Below are positions 1 to 6,956 of a stretch of DNA of 8,550 nt, piece after piece. Every line of letters begins with the position of its first letter. Position 1 is the first letter of the stretch. Origin of the DNA: an uncultured Opitutia bacterium (GTDB lineage: Bacteria; Verrucomicrobiota; Verrucomicrobiia; Opitutales; UBA953). The notes beneath the pieces are model-generated. The model saw only the letters and a list, made by a program, of their open reading frames with translations, was not told the DNA's origin and ran no database searches. The stretch is from positions 1 to 8,550 of the forward strand of contig CAINSX010000229.1 in NCBI GenBank assembly GCA_903853185.1, in the 5' to 3' direction. A program made the position numbers and the translations under genes.

Positions 1-54
1 AAGAAGCCCGGCCGCCCTGGTGCCCGCAAGCGCTTCCAGTTCTCGAAGCGTTAA
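1..54 (+). CDS. rpsI: Small ribosomal subunit protein S9 (uS9), C-terminal end only
   Basis: Only the last 17 codons and the TAA stop are in the window. They read KKPGRPGARKRFQFSKR. The ending R-x-F-Q-F-S-K-R after a basic, glycine-rich stretch is the hallmark C-terminus of bacterial S9, whose tail reaches toward the P-site tRNA in the 30S subunit. The start lies upstream of base 1, where rplM would normally be found (known gene order, not visible here). A terminator follows 26 bases after the stop, so the ribosomal transcript probably ends before argC. The call rests on a short tail but a very characteristic one. Confidence 0.85.
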   Translation, partial: KKPGRPGARKRFQFSKR

Positions 55-80
55 TCCGCGAAGAGACAGGAACCCTCGAA

Positions 81-108
81 GGCCCCGGCACCCCGGGGCC
101 TTTTTGTT
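81..108 (+). terminator. Intrinsic terminator after rpsI
   Basis: An 8-bp perfect GC-only stem (GGCCCCGG at 81-88, CCGGGGCC at 93-100) closes a 4-nt loop and is followed at once by TTTTTGTT. This is a textbook rho-independent terminator. It separates the ribosomal operon from the arginine cluster, which implies that argC has its own promoter in the 60 bases that follow. Confidence 0.93.
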
Positions 109-129
109 GCCCAGTTCCCCGTGTCCCGC

Positions 130-159
130 CATCACTTCGTCATCAAACCAACCTATCCT
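130..159 (+). promoter_or_regulatory. Candidate argC promoter (weak)
   Basis: The 62 bases between the rpsI terminator and argC must hold any local promoter. The best -10 candidate is TATCCT at 154-159 (four of six consensus bases, TANNNT form). The -35 region around 130-136 matches poorly. Initiation 6-8 nt after this -10 would fall at or within a few bases of the argC ATG at 168, so the mRNA could be leaderless. No SD and no ARG-box-like palindrome is seen here. The assignment is tentative. Confidence 0.3.
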
Positions 160-167
160 CTCAAGCC

Positions 168-1217
168 ATGACCCAAAACCTGACCAAGGTCGGCATCGTC
201 GGCGCCTCCGGTTACACCGGGGAGGAGCTCGTTCGCGTCCTGGCCCGCCACCCGCGGGTCCGGCTCGCCGCCGTCTGTTCCCGTACCTTGGCCGGCAAGT
301 CCGTGGCCGACGAGATCCCTCGCCTCCGGGGCATCGTGGACCCGGCCCTGCTGTTTTCCGCCTCTTCGCCCGAAGAATGCGCCAAGTCCGACGTGGACGT
401 CTGGTTCCTGGCGCTGCCGCATGGCGTCGCCGCCGAATACGCCCAGCCGCTCGTCGCGGCTGGTAAGCGGGTGCTCGACCTGTCCGCCGACTTTCGTCTG
501 CGTGATCTCGGCTTGTACAAAAAGTATTACGGGCATGACCATCCGGCCCCGGCCCTCGCGGCGCAGGCCCGTTACGTCATCCCGGAACTCCAGACGGACG
601 ATGCGTGGAAATCCGCGAAGCTCATCGCCTGTCCCGGTTGCTACCCGACCAGCATCCAGGTGCCGCTCGTGCCGCTCCTCCGTGCGGGGCTGTTCAAGCC
701 TGAGCCGGGCCGGCTGATCATCAATTCGTACAGCGGTGTCTCCGGCGCCGGCAAGAAGGCCGACGTGGCTTTCCTGTTTTCCGAGCGGGATAGCTCGATC
801 AAAGCCTACGGCATCCCCGGTCACCGGCACATCGCCGAGATCGAGGAGCAGTTCGGCGTGGCCGCCGGCCAGCCGGTCGTGGTCCAGTTCAATCCGCACC
901 TCGCTCCGATGCATCGGGGTATCGCCACCACCATTGTCGTGCCCGCCACCGGTGTCACCGTCGCGCAGGTCGAAGCCGTATGGCAGAAGGCCTATGCCGG
1001 CCGGCCGTTCGTAACCTTGCTCAAATCGGGTGAATTCCCTGATACCGCCCACGTGGCCAACACCAACCGGGTCGCCTGCTCCGTCGTCGCCGACGCGCGC
1101 ACGGGCAACCTCATCATCACCTCGGTGATCGACAATCTCCTGAAGGGTGCCGGCGGTCAGGCGGTCCAGAACCTCAACCTGATGATGGGTTGGGACGAGT
1201 CCGAAGGCCTTCGCTGA
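168..1217 (+). CDS. argC: N-acetyl-gamma-glutamyl-phosphate reductase
   Basis: This cytosolic enzyme performs the NADPH-dependent reduction of N-acetylglutamyl phosphate to N-acetylglutamate semialdehyde, the third step of arginine synthesis. The 349-residue length is normal for the family. The N-terminal Rossmann motif GASGYTGEELVR is at residues 12-23, just after a beta strand (VGIV). The catalytic-cysteine signature ACPGCYPTS is at 154-162, with Cys158 as nucleophile. GHRH at 218-221 supplies the histidine that acts as general acid/base in the family. The C-terminal NLLKGAGGQAVQN (323-335) is also typical. The ATG at 168 places the Rossmann motif at the usual distance from the N-terminus. 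No SD precedes it. This is the first gene of the arg cluster, and argJ starts 6 bases after its stop. Confidence 0.97.
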   Translation: MTQNLTKVGIVGASGYTGEELVRVLARHPRVRLAAVCSRTLAGKSVADEIPRLRGIVDPALLFSASSPEECAKSDVDVWFLALPHGVAAEYAQPLVAAGKRVLDLSADFRLRDLGLYKKYYGHDHPAPALAAQARYVIPELQTDDAWKSAKLIACPGCYPTSIQVPLVPLLRAGLFKPEPGRLIINSYSGVSGAGKKADVAFLFSERDSSIKAYGIPGHRHIAEIEEQFGVAAGQPVVVQFNPHLAPMHRGIATTIVVPATGVTVAQVEAVWQKAYAGRPFVTLLKSGEFPDTAHVANTNRVACSVVADARTGNLIITSVIDNLLKGAGGQAVQNLNLMMGWDESEGLR

Positions 1218-1223
1218 TTTTCC

Positions 1224-2453
1224 ATGTCCATCGAGTTCACCAATGATTCGCCGGGCGTCTCCGACGTGCCCGGCTTCCGCGTCGGCGCCGCCGGCTGCGA
1301 CATCCGCAACAAGGGCACGGACCGTCTCGACCTGACGCTCGTCGTCGCCGATCAGCCGTGCGCCGCCGCTGGCGTCTTTACGACCAATGACGTGAAGGCT
1401 GCCCCGGTGCGCTTCTGCCAACAGGTGCTGACCGTCTCCGCGGACAAGATCCGGGGTATCGTCGGCAACAGTGGCAACGCGAACGCCTGCACTGCCGACC
1501 AAGGCGATGCCGACGCCGCCGCGATGGCGAAGCTTGCCGCCGCCGCCGTGGGCGCGCCGAACGACGCCTTCCTCGTCTGCTCCACCGGACGTATCGGCGA
1601 ATTGCTCCCGATGGCCAAGGTCGCCGAGGGCATCAGGGTCTCGGCCTCCCGCCTCTCGCGTGACGCCGCCGAAGGCGTCCGCTCCGCCAACGCCATCCTT
1701 ACTTCCGACACCCGTCCGAAGTCCGTCACCGCGCGCTTCGTCTGGGAGGGCAAGACCGTCACCCTCGCTGGCATCGCCAAGGGCGCCGGCATGATCGAGC
1801 CCAACATGGCCACGATGCTCGCCTTCGTCTGCACCGACGCGGCCGCCGCACCCGCGGAGCTCAAGACGGCCCTTAAGGCCTCGTCCGACCAGTCTTTTAA
1901 CTGTGTCAGCGTCGATGGCGACATGTCGACCAACGACACTGTCCTGCTCCTCGCTTCCGGTGTCTCCGGCGTGTCCGTGGGCGCTTCCGCTCCGGCCGGC
2001 CTCCGGACCCTGTTCCAGGAAGCCCTCGACAAGGTCTGCTTCGCCCTTGCGGAGAAGATCGTGGGAGACGGTGAGAAGATTACGAAGGTCGTGGCGGTGG
2101 AGATCGAAGGCGCCCGCACCCGCGCCGACGCCGAGAAGATCGCACGCGCAATCGGCAACTCCCTCCTGGTGAAGTCCTCTTGGTATGGCGAAGACCCGAA
2201 CTGGGGCCGCCTTGCCGACGCCGCCGGCTATGCCCGTACCGGCCTCGAGGAAGACAAGCTCGACATCTATTACGACGACGTCCCGGCCGTCCTCGGCGGC
2301 AAGCCGCTGCCCGAGAACAAGCCCCAGTGGAAGCAGGTCGTGAAGGCGGCCCGTTTCGCCGTCCGGCTGAAGCTTAACCTCGGCGACGCGAAGTTCCGGC
2401 TCCTGGCCGCCGACCTCACCGACGGCTACGTGAACTACAACAAGAGCGAGTAA
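1224..2453 (+). CDS. argJ: Glutamate N-acetyltransferase / ornithine acetyltransferase
   Basis: ArgJ transfers the acetyl group from N-acetylornithine to glutamate, closing the cyclic arginine pathway. Bifunctional members also use acetyl-CoA, which sequence alone does not settle. The 409-residue protein has the self-cleavage region KGAGMIEPNMATML at 186-199. The precursor should cut before Thr197, the N-terminal nucleophile of the beta chain. STGRIGE at 120-126 matches the oxyanion-hole loop, and GEDPNWGR at 322-329 is conserved. The last residues read YVNYNKSE. Most relatives end in YVxINxxYxT/S, so this tail seems two residues short and lacks the final Thr/Ser (see findings). The start is the only sensible ATG, 6 bases after argC, with no SD, so translation is probably coupled. 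argB begins 51 bases after the stop. Confidence 0.96.
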   Translation: MSIEFTNDSPGVSDVPGFRVGAAGCDIRNKGTDRLDLTLVVADQPCAAAGVFTTNDVKAAPVRFCQQVLTVSADKIRGIVGNSGNANACTADQGDADAAAMAKLAAAAVGAPNDAFLVCSTGRIGELLPMAKVAEGIRVSASRLSRDAAEGVRSANAILTSDTRPKSVTARFVWEGKTVTLAGIAKGAGMIEPNMATMLAFVCTDAAAAPAELKTALKASSDQSFNCVSVDGDMSTNDTVLLLASGVSGVSVGASAPAGLRTLFQEALDKVCFALAEKIVGDGEKITKVVAVEIEGARTRADAEKIARAIGNSLLVKSSWYGEDPNWGRLADAAGYARTGLEEDKLDIYYDDVPAVLGGKPLPENKPQWKQVVKAARFAVRLKLNLGDAKFRLLAADLTDGYVNYNKSE

Positions 2454-2504
2454 GGTTTTTCCGTTTACTCTCCCGTCCGCAATCCTGACACTCCGTCCCG
2501 CAAG

Positions 2505-3386
2505 ATGAGCATTCCCGCCACGCAAAAAGCCGAGGTCCTTCTCGAGGCGCTTCCGTATATCCACAAGTTCCGTGGCTCCACGTTCGTCGTGAAGTACGGT
2601 GGCAGCTTCATGGACGACCCGAGTCCCGAAGGCCGCGACCGCGTCGCCACGGATATCGCTTTCCTTTCGGCCGTAGGTATCCAAGTCGTCGTCGTGCATG
2701 GCGGCGGCAAGGCCATCACCCGCGCGATGGACAAGGCGGGCATCAAGTCCGAGTTTCGTGGCGGCATGCGCGTCACCGACGCCGCCACCGTCAAGATCGT
2801 CGAGGAGACCCTTAATAACGAGATTAACGGACAGATCTGCGAATCCCTCAAGGCACGCGGCGCCAATCCGCTCGGCATGCCGGGCAACCACGTCAATCTT
2901 TGCGAGAAGCTCTTCGGCTCTGACGACAAGGGGCAGTCTGTCGACATCGGTTTCGTCGGCGACATCAAGTTTGTGAAGACGAAGCTCATCAAGAAGGCGC
3001 TCGCCGATGGTCATCTGCCGGTCGTGTCGCCCATCGCGCTCGATGCGGACGACCAGGCCTACAACACGAATGCCGACGTCGCCGCCGCGGCCGTCGCCAA
3101 CTCCCTGCGCGCCCGCCGCCTCATCTTCATGAGCGATGTCCCGGGCCTCCTCGCCGACCCGAAGGATCCGACCTCCCTCATCACCACGCTGAAGGTCAGC
3201 GAAGTCGATGAACTCAAGCGTAAGGGCGTCATCGCCGGCGGGATGATCCCGAAGGTCGATAGCGCCGTAAAGGCCCTGAAGGAAGGCGTCCGCCGCGTAC
3301 ACTTCATCGACGGCCGCGTCCCGCATGCGCTCTTGCTCGAGGTCTTTACCGACAAGGGCATCGGCACTGAAATCGTCCACGGTTGA
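2505..3386 (+). CDS. argB: N-acetylglutamate kinase
   Basis: ArgB phosphorylates the gamma-carboxyl of N-acetylglutamate with ATP. It belongs to the amino-acid-kinase fold. The 293-residue protein shows VVKYGGS at 28-34 (Lys30 contacts phosphate), the glycine loop VVHGGGKA at 63-70, RVTD at 89-92, the acetylglutamate-binding YNTNADVAA at 186-194 and the nucleotide-site GGMIPKVDSA at 245-254. The extended N-terminal helix (KAEVLLEALPYIHKFRG, 8-24) and the C-terminal HFIDGRVPHALLLE segment (266-279) are typical of the hexameric, arginine-inhibited class. Feedback inhibition by arginine is therefore likely (inference). The ATG at 2505 preserves this helix. No SD is present in the 51-base gap. 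The TGA stop overlaps the argD ATG by one base (TGATG), a classic translational-coupling arrangement. Confidence 0.97.
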   Translation: MSIPATQKAEVLLEALPYIHKFRGSTFVVKYGGSFMDDPSPEGRDRVATDIAFLSAVGIQVVVVHGGGKAITRAMDKAGIKSEFRGGMRVTDAATVKIVEETLNNEINGQICESLKARGANPLGMPGNHVNLCEKLFGSDDKGQSVDIGFVGDIKFVKTKLIKKALADGHLPVVSPIALDADDQAYNTNADVAAAAVANSLRARRLIFMSDVPGLLADPKDPTSLITTLKVSEVDELKRKGVIAGGMIPKVDSAVKALKEGVRRVHFIDGRVPHALLLEVFTDKGIGTEIVHG

Positions 3387-4606
3387 TGAGCGGTCTGTCC
3401 CCAGATTCCGCCGCCGCGAACTACGCGGCCAACGTCGCCCACAACTACGGCGCTCCGTCCATCACGCTCGTGAAGGGGCAGGGGACTCACGTCTGGGATG
3501 ACGCCGGTAAGCGCTACCTGGATTTCGCCTCCGGCATCGCCGTGAACGCTGTCGGCCATGCCCACCCGCACTGGGTGAAGCGCGTCACCGACCAGGCCGG
3601 CAAGCTCGTCCACGTCAGCAATCTCTACCGCAACGAACCGCAGGGCCAGCTCGCCCATGCGCTCTCGCTGCGTTGTGGTCCGGGCCGCGTCATCTTCTGT
3701 AATAGCGGCGCCGAGGCCAATGAAGGCCTGCTGAAGCTCGCCCGTCTCCATGGCCAGCGCAAGTCCGGCACGGAAGGCGCCTGCATCGGCGTCATCGTCG
3801 CTGAGAAGGCCTTCCACGGCCGTACCTTCGGCGGTATGTCCGCCACGCCTCAGGAGAAGATCCAGAAGGGCTTCCGTCCTTTGCTGTCCGGCTTCACCGC
3901 CGCGCCGCTCAATGATCTCGTCGCCTGGGATAAGGCCATCGACGCCAAGACCACCGCGGCCGTCCTGATCGAATCGATCCAGGGCGAAGGCGGCGTCAAT
4001 CCCGCCACGCCTGATTTCCTGCGCGGCGTCGAGCAACTCTGCCGGGCGCGCAACGTGCTCTTCATGATCGACGAAATCCAGTGCGGCATCGGCCGGACCG
4101 GCAAGTTCTTCGCCTATGAGCATGCGGGCGTGAAGCCCGCCGCGATCGCCATGGCCAAGGGCCTCGGCGGCGGTTTCCCCATCGGAGCAATCTGGATGGC
4201 CCCTCCGCACGACGACCTTTTTCAAGCCGGTTCGCATGGCACCACGTTTGGTGGCGGCCCCTTAGCGGCCACCGCCGGACTGGCTGTGCTTGAGATTATC
4301 GAAGCTGAACAGCTCGTCGCAAAGGTGGCTGAGCGCTCCGTCGGCTGGCACGCCGAACTGCACAAGCTCATCGAGCTCCGCCCAGACCTCGTGAAGGAAG
4401 TCCGTGGCGCCGGCTACATGGTCGGCATCATCCTGAACATCGATCCAGTCCCTGTCGTCACCGCCCTGCGTGAGGCCGGCATCCTGACCGCCCCGGCGGG
4501 TGGGGTGGCCGTGCGCTTGCTCCCTCCGCTCAACGCCTCTCCTGCGGAGCTGGCCGAGGCCGTGGCAATCCTGCGTCAGGTTCTTGGCGGTTGGAAGGCC
4601 GCCTAA
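3386..4606 (+). CDS. argD: Acetylornithine aminotransferase
   Basis: This PLP-dependent class-III aminotransferase makes N-acetylornithine from N-acetylglutamate semialdehyde using glutamate. Members often also act as succinyldiaminopimelate aminotransferase in lysine synthesis. The 406 residues include NSGAEANE (106-113) for phosphate binding, FHGRT (143-147) stacking on PLP, IDEIQCGIGRTGK (228-240) with the Asp that contacts the pyridine nitrogen, Lys258 in AMAKGLGGG as the Schiff-base lysine, SHGTTFGGG (283-291), and VRLLPPLN (376-383) with the substrate-carboxylate Arg377. I choose the ATG at 3386, which overlaps the argB stop, over the TTG one codon upstream. The stop codon lies in the loop of a small CCGC/GCGG hairpin followed by TTTT (4599-4614), which may act as a weak attenuator. 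Confidence 0.96.
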   Translation: MSGLSPDSAAANYAANVAHNYGAPSITLVKGQGTHVWDDAGKRYLDFASGIAVNAVGHAHPHWVKRVTDQAGKLVHVSNLYRNEPQGQLAHALSLRCGPGRVIFCNSGAEANEGLLKLARLHGQRKSGTEGACIGVIVAEKAFHGRTFGGMSATPQEKIQKGFRPLLSGFTAAPLNDLVAWDKAIDAKTTAAVLIESIQGEGGVNPATPDFLRGVEQLCRARNVLFMIDEIQCGIGRTGKFFAYEHAGVKPAAIAMAKGLGGGFPIGAIWMAPPHDDLFQAGSHGTTFGGGPLAATAGLAVLEIIEAEQLVAKVAERSVGWHAELHKLIELRPDLVKEVRGAGYMVGIILNIDPVPVVTALREAGILTAPAGGVAVRLLPPLNASPAELAEAVAILRQVLGGWKAA

Positions 4607-4614
4607 GCGGTTTT
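4599..4614 (+). other. Small hairpin with T4 at the argD stop
   Basis: CCGC (4599-4602) and GCGG (4607-4610) pair around a 4-base loop, CTAA, that contains the argD TAA stop. TTTT follows directly. Weak G-U and A-U pairs could extend the stem into the T run. The stem is too short for a strong terminator. It could cause partial termination or mRNA processing between argD and argF, or be chance in GC-rich DNA. Confidence 0.25.
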
Positions 4615-4654
4615 CACCCCTTATTTTCCGCTGTCCAAACAGGTGAGGAAGCCT

Positions 4655-4690
4655 ATGTTCAAACGCTTTCCGAGATGCGTCATTTCCTAA
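4655..4690 (+). CDS. Possible leader mini-ORF overlapping the argF start
   Basis: AGGTGA at 4641-4646, a perfect match to part of the anti-SD complement, lies 8 bases before an ATG at 4655. That ATG opens an 11-codon frame (MFKRFPRCVIS, then TAA) that overlaps the first five codons of argF in another frame. The argF ATG at 4675 has no SD of its own, so this may be a translated leader that feeds ribosomes to argF by short back-stepping. The peptide contains two arginines. There is no family evidence for such a peptide, so this is a candidate only. Confidence 0.3.
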   Translation: MFKRFPRCVIS

Positions 4691-5622
4691 AGGAGACCGA
4701 CCTGAGCCCGGCCGAAACGGCCCAGGTCTTCGCCGCCGCCGCGGCGCTCAAGGCTGCCCGTGGCAAGTCCGCTGGGTCCGCCCTAGCGCAGCAGTCCTGG
4801 GGTCTGATGTTTTTCAAGAAGAGCACCCGCACCCGAGTGTCCTTCCAAGTCGGCGTCCATGAGCTCGGCGGCCAGCCGGTAATGTTGAACGCCGACGACT
4901 TGCAGATCTCCCGCGGCGAGACCGTCGCGGACACTGCGCGCGTCCTTTCCCGTTACCTCCACGGCATGGTCATCCGTTGTCATGAGCACAGCCTGCTCGA
5001 GGAGTTTGCCCGCTGTGGCACGATGCCGATCGTCAACGCGCTGTCCGACTTCCTGCATCCGTGCCAGTTCATGACGGATATGTTTACGCTGGCTGAGCGC
5101 TACGCTCCCGGCCGCCCGGAACAGTACGCCGCCTCCCTGAAGGGCAAGAAGGTCGCCTTCCTTGGCGACACCGCCTGCAACATGGCTAATTCGTTCGTGC
5201 TAGGCGGCGCCGCCCTCGGGGTCGAGATCGCGCTGTCTGGTCCCGCTGGCTACGAGCCTGGCGCCGAGATTCGCGCCCAGCTTAAGAAAGACGGCATGCC
5301 CGAGACCTTCACGTTCTCCACCGATCCCGCTACCGCGGTGAAGGGCGCCGACATGGTCTACACCGACGTCTGGGTCAGCATGGGCATGGAAGCCGAGAAG
5401 GCCGAGCGCCTGCGCACCATGCAACCTTATCAGGTCAACGCGAAGTTGATGTCCTTGGCTAAGCCCGGAGCCTATTTCATGCACTGCCTCCCGGCCCACC
5501 CCGGCGAGGAAGTCTCCGCCGAGGTGCTCGAGAGCAAGCAGAGCATCATCTTCGACCAAGCCGAGAACCGTCTGCACGTGCAGAAGGCCATCCTCGCCCA
5601 TCTCGCCGCGCCCCGCGGTTGA
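4675..5622 (+). CDS. argF: Ornithine carbamoyltransferase
   Basis: ArgF condenses ornithine with carbamoyl phosphate to give citrulline. The protein has 315 residues when started at the ATG at 4675 (MRHFLKETDLSP), which fits the family's usual beginning and length. A longer open frame back to a TTG at 4591 would run into argD and adds no family sequence. The carbamoyl-phosphate loop STRTR is at 50-54, Arg101 follows, and HPCQ is at 128-131. The SMG loop DVWVSMGME (231-239) marks an ornithine enzyme rather than an acetyl- or succinylornithine relative. HCLP is at 270-273, and Arg299 lies in ENRLH. Oddities are GDTACNMANS at 164-173, where relatives usually have two adjacent Asn, and HCLPAHPGEEV, where many have Arg instead of the second Pro. 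It follows argD after 68 bases, and argG starts 18 bases after it. Confidence 0.96.
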   Translation: MRHFLKETDLSPAETAQVFAAAAALKAARGKSAGSALAQQSWGLMFFKKSTRTRVSFQVGVHELGGQPVMLNADDLQISRGETVADTARVLSRYLHGMVIRCHEHSLLEEFARCGTMPIVNALSDFLHPCQFMTDMFTLAERYAPGRPEQYAASLKGKKVAFLGDTACNMANSFVLGGAALGVEIALSGPAGYEPGAEIRAQLKKDGMPETFTFSTDPATAVKGADMVYTDVWVSMGMEAEKAERLRTMQPYQVNAKLMSLAKPGAYFMHCLPAHPGEEVSAEVLESKQSIIFDQAENRLHVQKAILAHLAAPRG

Positions 5623-5640
5623 TTTTTCCATCCCACTAAC

Positions 5641-6897
5641 ATGAGCAAGAAGAAGAAAATCGTCCTAGCCTACTCCGGTGGCCTCGACACCTCCGTCCTC
5701 CTTTCCTGGATCAAGGACAAGTATAACGCCGAGATGATCGCGTTCTGTGCCGACATCGGCCAGGAAGACGAACTCAAGGGCCTCAAGCAGAAGGCCATGA
5801 AGACCGGCGCCTCCAAACTTTACGTCGATGACCTTCAGGCCGAGTTCGCTCGCGACTTCATCTTCCCGATGATGCAGGCCAGCGCCATCTATGAAGGCCA
5901 GTACTACCTCGGCACCTCTATCGCGCGCCCGCTCATCGCCAAGCGCATGGTCGAGATCGCCCGCAAGGAAGGCGCTACCGCCATCGCGCACGGCGCCACC
6001 GGCAAGGGTAACGACCAGGTCCGCTTTGAGCTGACCTGCGCCGCCCTCGCTCCTGACCTCGAGATCATCGCCCCTTGGCGCAATGAAGCCTTCCGTAAGG
6101 ACTTCCCTGGCCGCGCCGAGATGATCGCCTATTGCGCCGACAACAAAATCCCGGTCGAAGCCAGCGCCAAGAAGCCTTACTCCTCCGACCGCAACCTCCT
6201 CCATATCTCGTTCGAGGCCGGCATCCTTGAGGATCCGTGGATGGATGCCTTTCATCCTTCGAACAAGGCCATGTTCAAGCTCTCCGTTTCCCCGGAAGAC
6301 GCGCCCAACAAGCCCGAGTATGCCGAACTGGAGTTCCGCCAGGGCGACTGCGTCGCCGTCAACGGCAAGAAGCTCGATCCCCTTGGCGTCATGCGCACCC
6401 TTAATAAGATTGGCGGCCGCCATGGCGTGGGCCGCGTCGACATGGTCGAGAATCGCTTCGTCGGCATGAAGAGCCGCGGCGTCTACGAGACCCCGGGCGG
6501 CACGATTCTGCACTTCGCCCACCGTCAGATCGAGTCCCTGACCATGGATCGCGAGGTGATGAACCTGCGCGACTCGCTCGTTCCGCGTTACGCCACGCTC
6601 GTCTACAACGGCTTCTGGTATGCTCCGGAGCGCCTCGCCCTCCAGGCCCTCATCACCGAGTCGCAGCGCAATGTCACCGGTACCGTCCGCGTGAAGCTCT
6701 ATAAGGGCTGCGTCTACGTCGCCGGCCGCAAGAGCCCGCGTTCGCTCTACAATCCGCACATTGCTACGATGGAAGCGGACCCGACCAAGGCCTACAATCA
6801 GGACGACGCCACGGGCTTCATCCGCCTCAACGGCCTGCGCCTGCGCGTGAACTCCAAGGTCAACGGCGTCGCCAATCTCAGCAAGACGGTCCGCTAA
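5641..6897 (+). CDS. argG: Argininosuccinate synthase
   Basis: ArgG joins citrulline and aspartate, with ATP cleaved to AMP and pyrophosphate, to form argininosuccinate. The 418-residue protein is slightly longer than many bacterial members (about 400). The ATP-pyrophosphatase loop AYSGGLDTSV is at residues 10-19. HGATGKGNDQVRFE at 117-130 is the second nucleotide/aspartate signature, and YSSDRNLLHIS (180-190) contacts citrulline. GRHGVGRVDMVENR (259-272) and SRGVYETPGG (278-287) complete the synthase domain. The ATG at 5641 follows TTTTTCC and a short spacer with no SD, 18 bases after argF. It is the last gene of the cluster: a strong terminator follows 17 bases after the stop, and argH is not in the window. 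Confidence 0.97.
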   Translation: MSKKKKIVLAYSGGLDTSVLLSWIKDKYNAEMIAFCADIGQEDELKGLKQKAMKTGASKLYVDDLQAEFARDFIFPMMQASAIYEGQYYLGTSIARPLIAKRMVEIARKEGATAIAHGATGKGNDQVRFELTCAALAPDLEIIAPWRNEAFRKDFPGRAEMIAYCADNKIPVEASAKKPYSSDRNLLHISFEAGILEDPWMDAFHPSNKAMFKLSVSPEDAPNKPEYAELEFRQGDCVAVNGKKLDPLGVMRTLNKIGGRHGVGRVDMVENRFVGMKSRGVYETPGGTILHFAHRQIESLTMDREVMNLRDSLVPRYATLVYNGFWYAPERLALQALITESQRNVTGTVRVKLYKGCVYVAGRKSPRSLYNPHIATMEADPTKAYNQDDATGFIRLNGLRLRVNSKVNGVANLSKTVR

Positions 6898-6914
6898 GGT
6901 CAGCCTCAGGAAAG

Positions 6915-6952
6915 AAGAAGGGCGTCCCGGTTCGGGACGCCCTTCTTGTTTT
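6915..6952. terminator. Terminator of the arg cluster, possibly shared with tRNA-Cys
   Basis: A 14-bp perfect stem (6915-6928 with 6934-6947, core GGGCGTCCC) has a 5-nt loop GGTTC and is followed on the + strand by GTTTT. It ends the arg transcript. On the - strand the same hairpin starts only 10 bases beyond the tRNA-Cys CCA end. There it is followed by a pyrimidine tail, CTTTCC, so it can plausibly stop tRNA transcription too, although the U-run on that side is poorer. Confidence 0.92.
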
Positions 6953-6956
6953 AAAC

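Noticed and set aside
20..466. + strand open frame of 148 codons before and inside argC
   Set aside because: It crosses the rpsI stop and terminator and overlaps argC out of frame. Its Pro/Arg/Ser-rich composition is typical of a shadow frame.
153..3380. 1075-codon open frame on the minus strand opposite argC, argJ and argB
   Set aside because: The + strand genes have complete family motifs throughout. The antisense product is a low-complexity mix rich in Gly, Asp, Arg, Val and His with no recognisable domain, as expected from GC-rich codon bias in the opposite frame.
3383..3385. TTG as the argD start
   Set aside because: The next codon is an ATG in the TGATG overlap with argB, a standard coupled start. 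The TTG adds only one residue.
3059..4237. 392-codon minus-strand open frame opposite argB and argD
   Set aside because: It is antisense to strongly supported motifs in ArgB and ArgD, and its composition is typical of a GC-driven shadow frame.
4591..4674. Upstream TTG start that would extend ArgF by 28 residues
   Set aside because: It overlaps the end of argD, and the extra residues do not resemble the family. The ATG at 4675 gives the normal length and the typical MxHFL beginning.
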